From an uncultured beta proteobacterium (lineage in GTDB: Bacteria > Pseudomonadota > Gammaproteobacteria > Burkholderiales > Burkholderiaceae_C), in assembly GCA_903909815.1 (NCBI GenBank), contig CAIVXG010000215.1, positions 1 to 42,842 of the forward strand: a stretch of DNA of 42,842 nt. Direction: 5' to 3'. Below are positions 18,432 to 27,642 of the stretch, one piece after another; within the stretch, counting starts at the first letter, position 1; the number at the start of each line of letters is the position of its first letter. Both the position numbers and the translations under genes were made by a program. The notes under the pieces are model-generated. The model saw only the letters and a list, made by a program, of their open reading frames with translations. It was not told the DNA's origin and made no database searches.

Positions 18432-18607
18432 GAATCTCCTTTGCATTCGCTGCCACTTGGGCTCATTGTCGGAGCATTTGGCCCTCCGTGGAAGCCTACC
18501 GGTCTGCTCCGGGTCTGCTTTCTGGAAATTTGATGGGCCGCCTTTGGCATTGCGATCGACGCACCCGCCATCACTATCCGGCGATACACGTCAGTGACGG
18601 ACACGAA

Positions 18608-20269
18608 TCATGGTCCAGGGGCAGCGCTCGTGATCCGAGCGACATGCGCCATCAGCGAGCGCTTGGCCACAGGCCACATGCGCTCGGGCACATCGTCGTA
18701 GGCGCGACTCAACCAGTCATCCAGCGTGCCGTCGGGCTGTGCCTGCATCGCCTGGACGATTCTGGCTTCGCGCCGCAAGCGATGGTCCTTAAGGCGCGCA
18801 ATCGCCGCCAGCGCCTCTCCGTCAAAGCCACCCATGGCGTGGCCATGAGCGGGCAGAATGAATTCGATGTGGTGCTCCTTGCAAGCCGCGCTCAAACGGT
18901 CCAGCGACGCCAGGTACTGCGACATGTCGCCATCCGGTGGATCGACCACGGTGGTGCTGCCGCTGAGGATATGGTCGCCACTGAACAGCAAGCCGTCTTC
19001 CAGCAACATCAGGCAAACGTGATTCGCCGCGTGTCCCGGCGTGTGCATGACCTGCAGCGTGTGCGTCCAATTCCCATCCCTGTCCAAACCGCTCAGAGAA
19101 AGTCGTTCACCCTCTTTAAGCGAACGGTCGGGCACAAAGTAACTGTGGCTGCGCGCCGTAGGGGCCGAAGGCAGACCCAGGATCGGCGGCCTGGGCGAGC
19201 ACCGCGCCTGCAAAGGAACAGCCCCCGGTGAGTGATCCGGATGTGAGTGCGTGCATACGATCATGCGAATGTCGCCGCCCGCTGCACGCCAGAGTTTTTC
19301 CAGATGCTCCGGGTCCGCGGGGCCGGGGTCGATCACCGCGTAGCCGGTGGCGGGGTCGCCCACCAGATAGCTGTTGGTGCCCGGACCGGTCATGGCACCG
19401 GGGTTGGGCGCAGTGAGGCGCAGCAGGTTCTTGAGGAGTGGCACGGGCTGCTCGCTTTGCCAGTCCAGCGCGTGCGCGATCTGTCCGTCCGGACACACCA
19501 GCGCCAGCTCACCATAGGGCAGTTCGTGCTCCATGTAGCGTGCTTCGCGACCGGCCAGCAGCCCCGCGCGCGGACAACTGATCCACAAGGGTTGCTCGGT
19601 GGCGGCGCAGGCCTGCAGCACCCCATCCACCGTCGCATGGTCGAGCAGGCGTTGCAGCGTGCGGATGGTGGGGAAGATGATGAAGAATGTCCCTTCCCGA
19701 TGCCGCGCCAGCGCGTCTTGCGGACGGATCCACACCGGCTCGAACTGTTCGGACTCGTCCGCCACCGGCGTTTGCCCCGGCGGCATGCGCGCCACCAAAA
19801 AGGGAACGTCAAAGCGGCGCGGCAAATCGCGGTCGGTGATCCATCGCGCCAGCACAAACACCTCGTCTGCCGCCAGCGTCAGGCCCTTTGCCGCGCACTG
19901 CTCGGCAAAGGGCGCGCCGCGGTCCAGGGCGGCGATGTCGCCGCTGTTGGCGTGGGTGCCGTCAGCGCGACGTGCCAGCAGCACGCCCAACTCCTCAAAG
20001 CTCTCGCGGATCGCGGCAATGGCCTGGGTCAGGTGCAGGTCGCTCTGCATCGCGCGCCGCCTGGCATGGGCGTGGCTGGCCGCATCGGCCGCGTCCACAC
20101 CGCCTCCTGGAAACACATAGGCGCCCGGCGCAAAGCTGGCGCTCATGGAGCGGCGCGTCATCAGCACTTGCACGCCGGCGTCGGTGTCGCGCAGCAGCAG
20201 CACCGTGGCGGCAGGACGCGCAGCAACAGGCTCGCGCCGGGGATGAAGGAGTTGGCTGGGTCTGACCAT
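18608..20269 (-). CDS. NUDIX hydrolase fused to a metallo-beta-lactamase-fold hydrolase
   Basis: A 553-residue two-domain protein. Residues about 18-270 form a NUDIX domain with FPGGGVD and, after an insertion, RESFEELGV, the RE-U-x-E-E-x-G-U core of the Nudix box. The domain includes the extended insertion typical of NUDT19/CoA-type hydrolases. Residues about 285-550 form an MBL domain with the metal motif THSHPDHSPG and later HTPGHAANH, SGDHIL and PAHGH, as in LACTB2-like proteins. The fusion is known in Burkholderiales and suggests coupled cleavage of a nucleotide-linked (for example acyl-CoA) substrate; the actual substrate is unknown. Divergent from the hbd gene, with an 80-bp shared promoter region. 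Confidence 0.88.
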   Translation of the reverse strand: MVRPSQLLHPRREPVAARPAATVLLLRDTDAGVQVLMTRRSMSASFAPGAYVFPGGGVDAADAASHAHARRRAMQSDLHLTQAIAAIRESFEELGVLLARRADGTHANSGDIAALDRGAPFAEQCAAKGLTLAADEVFVLARWITDRDLPRRFDVPFLVARMPPGQTPVADESEQFEPVWIRPQDALARHREGTFFIIFPTIRTLQRLLDHATVDGVLQACAATEQPLWISCPRAGLLAGREARYMEHELPYGELALVCPDGQIAHALDWQSEQPVPLLKNLLRLTAPNPGAMTGPGTNSYLVGDPATGYAVIDPGPADPEHLEKLWRAAGGDIRMIVCTHSHPDHSPGAVPLQARCSPRPPILGLPSAPTARSHSYFVPDRSLKEGERLSLSGLDRDGNWTHTLQVMHTPGHAANHVCLMLLEDGLLFSGDHILSGSTTVVDPPDGDMSQYLASLDRLSAACKEHHIEFILPAHGHAMGGFDGEALAAIARLKDHRLRREARIVQAMQAQPDGTLDDWLSRAYDDVPERMWPVAKRSLMAHVARITSAAPGP

Positions 20270-20349
20270 GGGCTGAATTTTGCCTCAGTCGCCCGTGCGA
20301 TCGGCGCCAAAGCGGCGCTAATATCGACCTATTTTTGGAGTACTAGAGC

Positions 20350-21198
20350 ATGGAAATCAGAACAGTGGGAATCATAGGAGCCGGCACCATGGGCAACGGC
20401 ATCGCACAGGCCTGTGCGGTATCGGGCATCCGGGTTGTGATGGTCGACATTTCAGACGCGGCCGTGGCCAAGGGCCTGGCCACCGTGGCGCAGAGTCTGG
20501 AGCGCCTGCTGAAGAAGGACAAGATCACACCGGCAGCGCGCGACGCCGCCCTCGCTCTGATCCAGGGCAGCACGAGCTATGAAGACCTGAAGCCGGCCCA
20601 ACTGGTGATCGAAGCGGCCACCGAAAGCCACGACCTCAAGGTCAAGATCCTCAAGCAGATCGACGCCATCGTGGCGCCCGAGGTGATCATCGCCTCCAAC
20701 ACATCGTCCATCTCCATCACCAAGCTGGCGGCGGTGACGGGACGCGCCGAACGCTTCATCGGCATGCACTTCTTCAACCCGGTGCCGATGATGGCGCTGG
20801 TGGAAATCATCCGCGGCCTGCAGACCAGCGACGCCACCCACGACGCGGTGCACGCCATGGCGAAAGCTCTGGGCAAGACCCCGATCACGGTGAAGAACGC
20901 GCCCGGTTTCGTGGTCAACCGCATCCTGGTGCCAATGATCAACGAGGCCTTCTTCGTGCTGGCCGAGGGCTTGGCCACCCCCGAAGACATCGACGCCGGC
21001 ATGAAGCTCGGCTGCAACCAGCCCATCGGTCCGCTGGCACTGGCCGACATGGTTGGCCTGGACGTCTGCCTGGCCGTGATGGAGGTGTACCTGAGCGAGT
21101 TTGGCGACAGCAAGTACCGCGCCTGCCCGCTGCTCAAGGAAATGGTCGCAGCCGGTCGACTGGGGCGAAAATCCGGGCAAGGCGTGTACCGTTACTGA
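20350..21198 (+). CDS. 3-hydroxybutyryl-CoA dehydrogenase
   Basis: This 282-residue NAD(P)-dependent enzyme oxidises or reduces (S)-3-hydroxyacyl-CoA, in butanoate or beta-oxidation-type metabolism. The N-terminal Rossmann loop is GIIGAGTMGNGIAQ. The catalytic region shows HFFNPVPMMALVEI (catalytic His, with the ser/asn environment) and NAPGFVVNRILVPMINEA opens the C-terminal helical domain. Length equals the Hbd/PaaH family; monofunctional, with no crotonase domain. The next genes are a GST and a carboxyltransferase fusion on the same strand. Confidence 0.93.
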   Translation: MEIRTVGIIGAGTMGNGIAQACAVSGIRVVMVDISDAAVAKGLATVAQSLERLLKKDKITPAARDAALALIQGSTSYEDLKPAQLVIEAATESHDLKVKILKQIDAIVAPEVIIASNTSSISITKLAAVTGRAERFIGMHFFNPVPMMALVEIIRGLQTSDATHDAVHAMAKALGKTPITVKNAPGFVVNRILVPMINEAFFVLAEGLATPEDIDAGMKLGCNQPIGPLALADMVGLDVCLAVMEVYLSEFGDSKYRACPLLKEMVAAGRLGRKSGQGVYRY

Positions 21199-21324
21199 GT
21201 TTTTGCGACGCAAGGGCGTGGCCTCGGATCTGCCGGCCCGAACCCGGCCGAATTTGCTGAGCCTGGGCGGCGGCGGCACGATCCGGTACCATGAGCCGAG
21301 TCAACACCCCATGGGACGCATTTC

Positions 21325-22035
21325 ATGATCGACCTCTACACCGCAGCCACCCCCAACGGGCACAAAGTCTCCATTGCATTGGAAGAACTGGGCCTGCCCT
21401 ACACGCTCAAGCTGCTCGATCTGACCCAGGCGGAGCAAAAGCGCCCCGAGTTTCTGGCGATCAATCCGAATGGACGCATCCCGGCCCTGGTGGACCGCGA
21501 CGAGGACGATTTCGCGGTATTCGAGTCGGGGGCCTGCCTGATCTATCTGGCAGAAAAGACCGGCAAGCTCATGCCCGCGGACAGCAAAGGCCGCTCGCGT
21601 GTGCTTCAGTGGTTGATGTTTCAGATGGGTGGCATCGGCCCCATGATGGGCCAGGCGAATGTGTTTTATCGCTACTTTCCAGAAAAGATCCCCAGCGTCA
21701 TCGATCGCTACCAGGGCGAGAGCAAGCGCCTGTTTCGCGTGCTCGACGGCCAACTGCAAGACCATGAATTCCTGGCGGGCGACTACTCCATCGCCGACAT
21801 TGCCAACTGGGCCTGGGTGCGCACGCACCGCTGGTCAGGGGTGGAGCTCGATGACCTGCCCCACCTGAAACGCTGGCGCGATCAGATCCGCGCGCGCGCG
21901 GCGGTGCAGCGTGGCACCGAACAGCCGCCTTCGTCCCTGGATTTGCGCGTGGACGAGCCCGAAAAGGCCCGGCAGTTCGCCGAGGGCGCGCGCAAGATGC
22001 TGGAGCAGGGGCAATCCAAATTGGGAGGTGTCTGA
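21325..22035 (+). CDS. Glutathione S-transferase family protein (YfcG/GstB-like)
   Basis: A 236-residue cytosolic GST. The thioredoxin-fold N-domain starts [20 protein letters not shown], and [11 protein letters not shown] with [13 protein letters not shown] supplies the glutathione-binding loop. The helical C-domain follows from about residue 90 ([13 protein letters not shown]). The TPNG-K-S start is that of the Nu/YfcG class, which has disulfide-reductase activity rather than classic conjugation. ATG 21325 matches the family. It lies 126 bp after the dehydrogenase and 110 bp before the carboxyltransferase fusion, so shared transcription is possible. Confidence 0.92.
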   Translation: MIDLYTAATPNGHKVSIALEELGLPYTLKLLDLTQAEQKRPEFLAINPNGRIPALVDRDEDDFAVFESGACLIYLAEKTGKLMPADSKGRSRVLQWLMFQMGGIGPMMGQANVFYRYFPEKIPSVIDRYQGESKRLFRVLDGQLQDHEFLAGDYSIADIANWAWVRTHRWSGVELDDLPHLKRWRDQIRARAAVQRGTEQPPSSLDLRVDEPEKARQFAEGARKMLEQGQSKLGGV

Positions 22036-22145
22036 TAGACGACGCTGCTGGCAACGCATTCTTCTCGTCGTTGAAGAGCTTCTGCATCCGATCGCATCGC
22101 CTGTCTATCGGCCCCGAGCAGGCTCACAGCCTCTGAAGGAGACAC

Positions 22146-23978
22146 ATGACTGAAATTCGCTCGCCCCTGCAGGCACAGATTGGCCAGTGGCTGGTACAGC
22201 CCGGCGACAGCGTCAAAACGGGGGACCTGCTGCTGCTTTTGGAAGCCATGAAGATGGAGCACGAAGTTCGCGCCCAGCACGGCGGACGTGTGGCCGAACT
22301 GTTTTTTGGAATCGGCGACCTGGTGGCGCAAGGCGACCAACTGCTGAGCATCCAATGGGCGGCTCCGGCACCACCGCAGCTCGATCCGGTTGTGGCCAGC
22401 AGCATGCCGTCCGACCAGAACGCGGCCAGTTTGCGCCCGGATCTGCAACGTGTGCTTGATCGCCACGCACCCACGCTGGACGCCAGCCGGCCCGAGGCGC
22501 TGGCCAAGCGCCACGCCCAGGGTCAGCGCAGCGCCCGCGAGAACATCGCCGATTTGTGTGATGACGACAGCTTCACGGAGTACGGAGCGCTGGCGCTGGC
22601 GGCCCAGCGCAGCCGCCGCTCGGAGAGCGACCTGATCGCGAATACTCCCGCCGACGGCATGGTGACCGGCATTGGCAGCATCAACCGCTCACTGTTCGGC
22701 GCCGAGCGCGCGCAGGCGGTGGTGATGGCCTACGACGCCACCGTGCTGGCCGGCACGCAGGGCATGCGCAACCACCAGAAGACGGATCGCATGCTGGGCA
22801 TCGCCCTGCAGCAGAAGTTGCCGGTAGTGCTGTTCGCCGAAGGTGGCGGCGGTCGACCGGGCGATGTCGACATGCCGATCGTGGCCGGTCTGCACGTGGC
22901 CACCTTCGCCAGCTTTGCGCGCCTGAACGGCGAGGTGCCGGTGCTGGGCGTCGCGGCCGGGCGCTGCTTTGCCGGCAACGCAGCGCTGCTGGGTTGCTGC
23001 GACGTGATCATCGCCACGCAGAGCAGCAACATCGGCATGGGCGGACCGGCCATGGTCGAGGGTGGCGGTCTGGGCGTTTTCAAGCCCGAGCAGATTGGCC
23101 CGAGCGCGGTGCAGCACGGCAACGGTGTCATCGATATTCTGGTGGCCGACGAGGCCAAAGCCGTGGCCGCGGCGCGGCACTACCTGTCGTTCTTCCAGGG
23201 CCGTGTGCATGACTGGCAGGCGCCGGACGCTCTGGCCCTGCGCGATGCGGTTCCGGAAAACCGTCTGCGCGTCTACGACACCCGCGCCGTGATGGCGGGC
23301 ATCGTGGACCAGGGCACATTGCTGGAACTGCGCACCGGCTTTGGCCAAGGCATACACACCGCGCTGGCACGCATCGAAGGCAGGCCACTGGGCATCCTGG
23401 CCAACAACCCATTGCACCTGGGCGGCGCGATTGACGCCGATGGCGCCGACAAGGCCGCGCGCTTCATGCAGTTATGCAACGCCCACGGGTTGGCGCTGCT
23501 GAGCCTGGTGGATACGCCCGGCTTCATGGTCGGCCCGGCGGTCGAGGCTCAGGGCCAAGTGCGTCATGTGAGCCGCATGTTCGTGGCGGCTGCGCATCTG
23601 CGCGTGCCCTTCTTGAGCGTGGTGCTGCGCAAGGGCTACGGCCTGGGCGCCATGGCCATGACGGCGGGTGGCTTTCATGCGCCCCTGTTCACCGTGGCCT
23701 GGCCATCGGCAGAATTTGGTGCCATGGGCCTGGAAGGCGCGGTGCGCCTGGGCTACCGCAAGGAACTGGAGGCCCTTGCCGAAGGCCCAGAACGCGAGGC
23801 GCTCTACGCTCAGTTGGTAGCCCAGCAATACCAAAATGGAAGCGCCATCAACATGGCGACCACCCTGGAAATCGACGCAGTGATCGACCCGGCGCAAACC
23901 CGTGCCTGGGTGCTGCAAGGGCTGCTGGCGCAGCGTGCATTGCCAGCGCCGCGGCGACTCGCAATCGACGCCTGGTAG
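22146..23978 (+). CDS. Biotinyl-domain / acyl-CoA carboxyltransferase fusion
   Basis: This 610-residue protein joins an N-terminal biotinyl domain (residues 1-72, with EAMKMEH and the biotinylated lysine at K36) to a full carboxyltransferase (about 95-600). The CT half covers both beta-like and alpha-like subdomains: ALAKRHAQGQRSARENIADL, GGGRPGDVDMP, GRCFAGNAALLGCCDVI and RKGYGLGAMAMTAGGF. It would transfer carboxyl from biotin to an acyl-CoA. The biotin carboxylase partner is not in the window. A GAAGGAGA ribosome binding site precedes ATG 22146. The biotin domain at the N-terminus of the CT, rather than on the carboxylase, is an uncommon order. Substrate is unknown. Confidence 0.85.
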   Translation: MTEIRSPLQAQIGQWLVQPGDSVKTGDLLLLLEAMKMEHEVRAQHGGRVAELFFGIGDLVAQGDQLLSIQWAAPAPPQLDPVVASSMPSDQNAASLRPDLQRVLDRHAPTLDASRPEALAKRHAQGQRSARENIADLCDDDSFTEYGALALAAQRSRRSESDLIANTPADGMVTGIGSINRSLFGAERAQAVVMAYDATVLAGTQGMRNHQKTDRMLGIALQQKLPVVLFAEGGGGRPGDVDMPIVAGLHVATFASFARLNGEVPVLGVAAGRCFAGNAALLGCCDVIIATQSSNIGMGGPAMVEGGGLGVFKPEQIGPSAVQHGNGVIDILVADEAKAVAAARHYLSFFQGRVHDWQAPDALALRDAVPENRLRVYDTRAVMAGIVDQGTLLELRTGFGQGIHTALARIEGRPLGILANNPLHLGGAIDADGADKAARFMQLCNAHGLALLSLVDTPGFMVGPAVEAQGQVRHVSRMFVAAAHLRVPFLSVVLRKGYGLGAMAMTAGGFHAPLFTVAWPSAEFGAMGLEGAVRLGYRKELEALAEGPEREALYAQLVAQQYQNGSAINMATTLEIDAVIDPAQTRAWVLQGLLAQRALPAPRRLAIDAW

Positions 23979-24135
23979 CAGGCCGCAAGCCCCAGGGCGA
24001 AATTTCAAGTGATGAAGACGGCAACGTCGTCTTGAACCACAACCATGGGTTCGTTCCTGTGCCTACGTGGCTGCGATGCCTGCGGGTGTTGCGCAGTGCA
24101 CACAGACCTCGGTCCCCCTGGACAGGTTATCGGCG

Positions 24136-24648
24136 TCAGGCGCCGCGCCGCACCGCGCTCAGGATGCCGCGCAGTATTTCCAATGGCGCCGGTGGGCAGC
24201 CGTGCACGACCACGTCCACCGGTATCACGTTGGCCACGCGCCCGGCACTGGCATAGCTCTCGCCGAAGATGCCACCATCGGCGCCGCAGTTGCCCACTGC
24301 CACCACCAGCTTGGGGTCGGGCGTGGCGTCAAAGGTGCGCTTCAAGGCCTCAACCATGTTGCGCGACACCGGGCCTGTGACCAGCAGCAGGTCTGCGTGG
24401 CGCGGACTGGCAACGAACTTGATGCCCAGACCCTCGATGTTGTAGTAGGGGTTGCCCAGCGCGTTGATCTCCAGTTCGCAGCCGTTGCAGGAGCCCGCGT
24501 CCACCTGACGTATCGCCAGCGCGCGCCCCAGGATGGCGAGCAGCTCGCGCTGGATGCGCTGCACTTCCACCGGTGTCGCCTCGCCGATGGTCGGTGCTGC
24601 CTCGGTGCGAATGCCGTTGCGCGTGATTTGGCGGATGATGTTCCACAT
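24136..24648 (-). CDS. hyfI: HyfI/NuoB-like [4Fe-4S] small subunit of an Ehr complex
   Basis: This 170-residue small subunit is homologous to NuoB, HycG and HyfI and should carry the N2-type [4Fe-4S] cluster. All four ligands are present: C54 and C57 (SCNGCE), C121 (VGNCG) and C151 (HGCPP). It starts at 24648, overlapping the large-subunit stop by ATGA, and is the last gene of the operon. It lacks the extra C-terminal ferredoxin region of larger homologues. Because the partner large subunit has lost its NiFe ligands, electrons would have to leave by another path. Confidence 0.9.
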   Translation of the reverse strand: MWNIIRQITRNGIRTEAAPTIGEATPVEVQRIQRELLAILGRALAIRQVDAGSCNGCELEINALGNPYYNIEGLGIKFVASPRHADLLLVTGPVSRNMVEALKRTFDATPDPKLVVAVGNCGADGGIFGESYASAGRVANVIPVDVVVHGCPPAPLEILRGILSAVRRGA

Positions 24649-26186
24649 CAGAGATCCTGCCCTGAATAGCTGAGATTGAAGGACTTGTTGATGAGCGGAA
24701 AGTCCGGGACGATGTTGCCAATCACGGCATGCTCCAGCACCGGCCAGTTCTGCCAGGAGGGGTCGTGGCAGTGGCAGCGCAGGATGGCGTGCTGCTGCTC
24801 GGCACCGGCGAGGTTCAGCGCCACGAAGACTTCACCGCGCCAGCCTTCGACCCAACCCGCTCCGCGCGTGGCCTGCTCTGGCAAGGTCAACTGCGCCACC
24901 CATTCGCCCGCAGGCAGGTCCACGACGATCGAGCGGATCAGGCGCAGCGACTCGAACAGTTCCTCAAAGCGCAGCGTCACGCGCGCCGCCACGTCACCGT
25001 TGCGGTGCGTTGCCATTCTGACCTGCAACTCGTCGTAGGGCGCGAACGCGTGGTCGCAGCGCAGGTCCCAGGCCTGGCCGCTGGCGCGACCCGCCAGACC
25101 CGTCAGCCCCAGGCGCGCCGCCAGTTCGGGGCTCACGCGCCCCGTGGTCATGAAGCGGTCCTGCAGCCCGGCGTGCTCGTCGTAGATCGTGCGCAGCGTC
25201 AGCACTTCGCGCTGCAGTTCGTCGCACTGCAGCATCATGGCCTCGCGCAGCGAACGCTTGACGTCGCAGGCGACGCCGCCCGGAACGACGCAGTCCATCA
25301 TGAGCCGATGCCCAAAGGCTTGTTGCGATAGACGCAGCCAGTCTTCGCGCAGGCGCGAGAACTGCGCCAGGCCAAAGGCAAAGGCCGCGTCGTTGCCCAG
25401 TGCCCCCAGGTCGCCCAGGTGATTGGCCACGCGCTCGCGCTCCAGCATCAGCGCGCGCAGCCAGCGTGCGCGCGCGGGAATGACGCAACCTGCAGCCGAC
25501 TCCAGCGCCATGCAATAGGCCCAGGCGTATGCCACGGTGGAGTCGCCCGAAACGCGACCCGCGAGCCGGTGGGCGTCCAACGCCGCCAACTGCGTGAAGC
25601 GTTGTTCTATGCCCTTGTGCGTGTAGCCCAGACGCTGTTCCAGACGCAGCACTTTTTCGCCTACCACGGAAAAACGGAAGTGTCCCGGTTCGATCACGCC
25701 GGCGTGCACCGGTCCCACCGCGATCTCGTGCACACCGTCGCCTTCGACACGCACAAACGGGTAGTCGAGCAGTTGGGCGTCGGGAAAAGGCTGTGCTTCG
25801 CCGGTTGCGGCGCGCAATGGGTGGTGGTCGCTCGGCCAGGCGCCATGATTCAGCCAGGGTCGCGTGTCATGGGCGCCTTCGGCGTGGATGCCAGACAGGT
25901 CGGCGGCGGCGCGCTGCATCCGACCGGCGCCCGGGAACACTGACGCGAGGTCGGGATAGCAGCCCGCCTGGGCGTCCAAAGGCAGCTCCAGCCACACCAC
26001 CCCCTCCAGCACCACATAGGCCGCGCAAACGGCGTTCTGCGCGACCCACAGGGCCAGCAGCCGGCCACCGCTGTCGCGGACTGCCAGCGCAGCGGCGCAC
26101 CACTCATCGGAGGTCACGTCCGCGTGCCAGCTCGGCACCGGCGCGCTGAAGCCTTGCAGCTCGAGATTCAGGCCGGCAATCTTCAT
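24648..26186 (-). CDS. hyfG: HyfG/HycE-like large subunit lacking the NiFe ligands
   Basis: This 512-residue protein has a NuoC-like N-domain (about 1-135) fused to a NuoD/hydrogenase-large-subunit domain (about 140-512). The hydrogenase motif C-G-x-C is replaced by RVSGDS at 211-216, that is, both cysteines are serines. The C-terminal DPCxxC is absent: the end reads CHCHDPSWQNWP and then LINKSFNLSYSGQDL. The protein therefore cannot hold a NiFe centre and is not a hydrogenase. This loss is diagnostic of energy-converting-hydrogenase-related (Ehr) complexes. Start ATG 26186 overlaps the hyfF stop; the much longer open frame upstream is antisense or alternate-frame shadow. Confidence 0.9.
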   Translation of the reverse strand: MKIAGLNLELQGFSAPVPSWHADVTSDEWCAAALAVRDSGGRLLALWVAQNAVCAAYVVLEGVVWLELPLDAQAGCYPDLASVFPGAGRMQRAAADLSGIHAEGAHDTRPWLNHGAWPSDHHPLRAATGEAQPFPDAQLLDYPFVRVEGDGVHEIAVGPVHAGVIEPGHFRFSVVGEKVLRLEQRLGYTHKGIEQRFTQLAALDAHRLAGRVSGDSTVAYAWAYCMALESAAGCVIPARARWLRALMLERERVANHLGDLGALGNDAAFAFGLAQFSRLREDWLRLSQQAFGHRLMMDCVVPGGVACDVKRSLREAMMLQCDELQREVLTLRTIYDEHAGLQDRFMTTGRVSPELAARLGLTGLAGRASGQAWDLRCDHAFAPYDELQVRMATHRNGDVAARVTLRFEELFESLRLIRSIVVDLPAGEWVAQLTLPEQATRGAGWVEGWRGEVFVALNLAGAEQQHAILRCHCHDPSWQNWPVLEHAVIGNIVPDFPLINKSFNLSYSGQDL

Positions 26187-27640
26187 CTGCCTCCCAGCAT
26201 GCTGGCCGCCTGCACATACCAGGCGTTGAGGTAGGGCGGGATGTACAGACCCAGCACCAGGGCCAGCGCCAGGTGCACAAACACGGGCAGCAGCGCCGGC
26301 GGGTGTGCCAGCGCCTTGAGCTGCGTTTCGCCAAACACCATCGGCAGCACACGCACCAGCACGGACGCGAAGGCCACGCCCAGTGCCAGGAACAGGAACG
26401 GCGTGGCCCACGGCTGCTCGCGCATGGCGGTGGTCAGGATCAGGAATTCGCTCGCAAAAACACCGAAGGGTGGCATCCCCAGGATCGCCATCACGCCCAG
26501 CATCAGGCCCCAGCCCACGGTCGGGTTCACCTTGATGAGGCCGCGAATTTCGCTCATGATTTGGGTGCCGGCTTTTTGCGTGGCGTGGCCCACGGTGTAG
26601 AAGATGGCCGACTTGACGAGCGAGTGCACCGTCATGTGCAACAGACCGGCAAAATTGGCCACCGGGCCACCCATGCCGAAGGCGAACGTGATCAAGCCCA
26701 TGTGCTCGATCGACGAATACGAGAACATGCGCTTCACGTCCTTTTGCCGCGACAAAAAGAACGAGGCCACCACCACCGACAGCAGGCCGAAGCCCATCAT
26801 CAGCTGCCCTGCCAGCGGACGCGCCAGGGCGCCGTCGGTCAGCACCTTGCAACGCAGCACCGCGTACATGGCCACGTTCAGCAGCAGCCCCGAGAGCACG
26901 GCCGAGACCGGCGTCGGGCCTTCCGCGTGCGCATCGGGCAGCCAGCTGTGCAGCGGCACCATGCCGACCTTGGCACCGTAGCCGATAAAGAGAAAGGCAA
27001 AAGCGAGGGTGATGATGGCTGGATCCAACTGCGTCTTGATCGCGTCCAGGCTGGTCCACAGCAGCGTGGCGCCTTCGGGTCCCAGCACCTTCTCGGCCGC
27101 CATGTACAGCAGCACCGTACCGAACAGCGCCTGCGCAATACCCACGCCGCACAGGATGAAGTATTTCCACGCCGCCTCCAGGCTCGCCGCCGTGCGGTAC
27201 ACGCTCACCAGCAGCACTGTCGTGAGCGTGGCCGCCTCCATGGAAACCCACAGAATCCCCAGGTTGTTGGTGGTGAGCGCCAGCAGCATGGTGAAGCTGA
27301 ACAGCTGGTACATGCCGTGGTACAGGCGCATGCGCGGCGGCGTCATCTTGCCGTGGTCCTGCTCGATGCGCATGTAGGGGCGCGAGAAGATCGCCGTGGT
27401 CAGGCCCACAAACGCGGTCAGAGTCACCAGAAACACGTTCAACGGATCGATGAAGAACTGCTTGTCCCAGACCAGCTGCGGTCCGTTCGCAATCACCTGA
27501 GTCGTCAGCACGCAAGCCGCGGCAAAGGTGAAAAAGCTGAACGCCACATTGATGTTGCGCGCAAAATCCCGATGTCCCGTGAAAGCCAGCACCGCGCCGC
27601 CCAGCAGCGGGATTCCAAGGACAAAAAGAAGCGCGTGCAC
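26183..27640 (-). CDS. hyfF: HyfF/NuoN-like antiporter subunit of an Ehr complex
   Basis: A 485-residue Mrp-type antiporter/NuoL-M-N homologue with about 14 predicted membrane spans. Conserved ion-channel residues can be seen: the glutamate in WVSMEAATLTTVLLVS and the lysine/histidine block GAKVGMVPLHSWLPDAHAEG. It should form one of the proton- or cation-translocating modules. It ends four bases into the large-subunit gene (ATGA) and begins 3 bp after hyfE stops, so expression is tightly coupled. Confidence 0.92.
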   Translation of the reverse strand: MHALLFVLGIPLLGGAVLAFTGHRDFARNINVAFSFFTFAAACVLTTQVIANGPQLVWDKQFFIDPLNVFLVTLTAFVGLTTAIFSRPYMRIEQDHGKMTPPRMRLYHGMYQLFSFTMLLALTTNNLGILWVSMEAATLTTVLLVSVYRTAASLEAAWKYFILCGVGIAQALFGTVLLYMAAEKVLGPEGATLLWTSLDAIKTQLDPAIITLAFAFLFIGYGAKVGMVPLHSWLPDAHAEGPTPVSAVLSGLLLNVAMYAVLRCKVLTDGALARPLAGQLMMGFGLLSVVVASFFLSRQKDVKRMFSYSSIEHMGLITFAFGMGGPVANFAGLLHMTVHSLVKSAIFYTVGHATQKAGTQIMSEIRGLIKVNPTVGWGLMLGVMAILGMPPFGVFASEFLILTTAMREQPWATPFLFLALGVAFASVLVRVLPMVFGETQLKALAHPPALLPVFVHLALALVLGLYIPPYLNAWYVQAASMLGGR

Positions 27641-27642
27641 GG

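Noticed and set aside
26187-27515. Long frame extending hyfG upstream over hyfF
   Set aside because: Alternate-frame reading of a GC-rich gene; the conserved HyfG sequence starts at ATG 26186.
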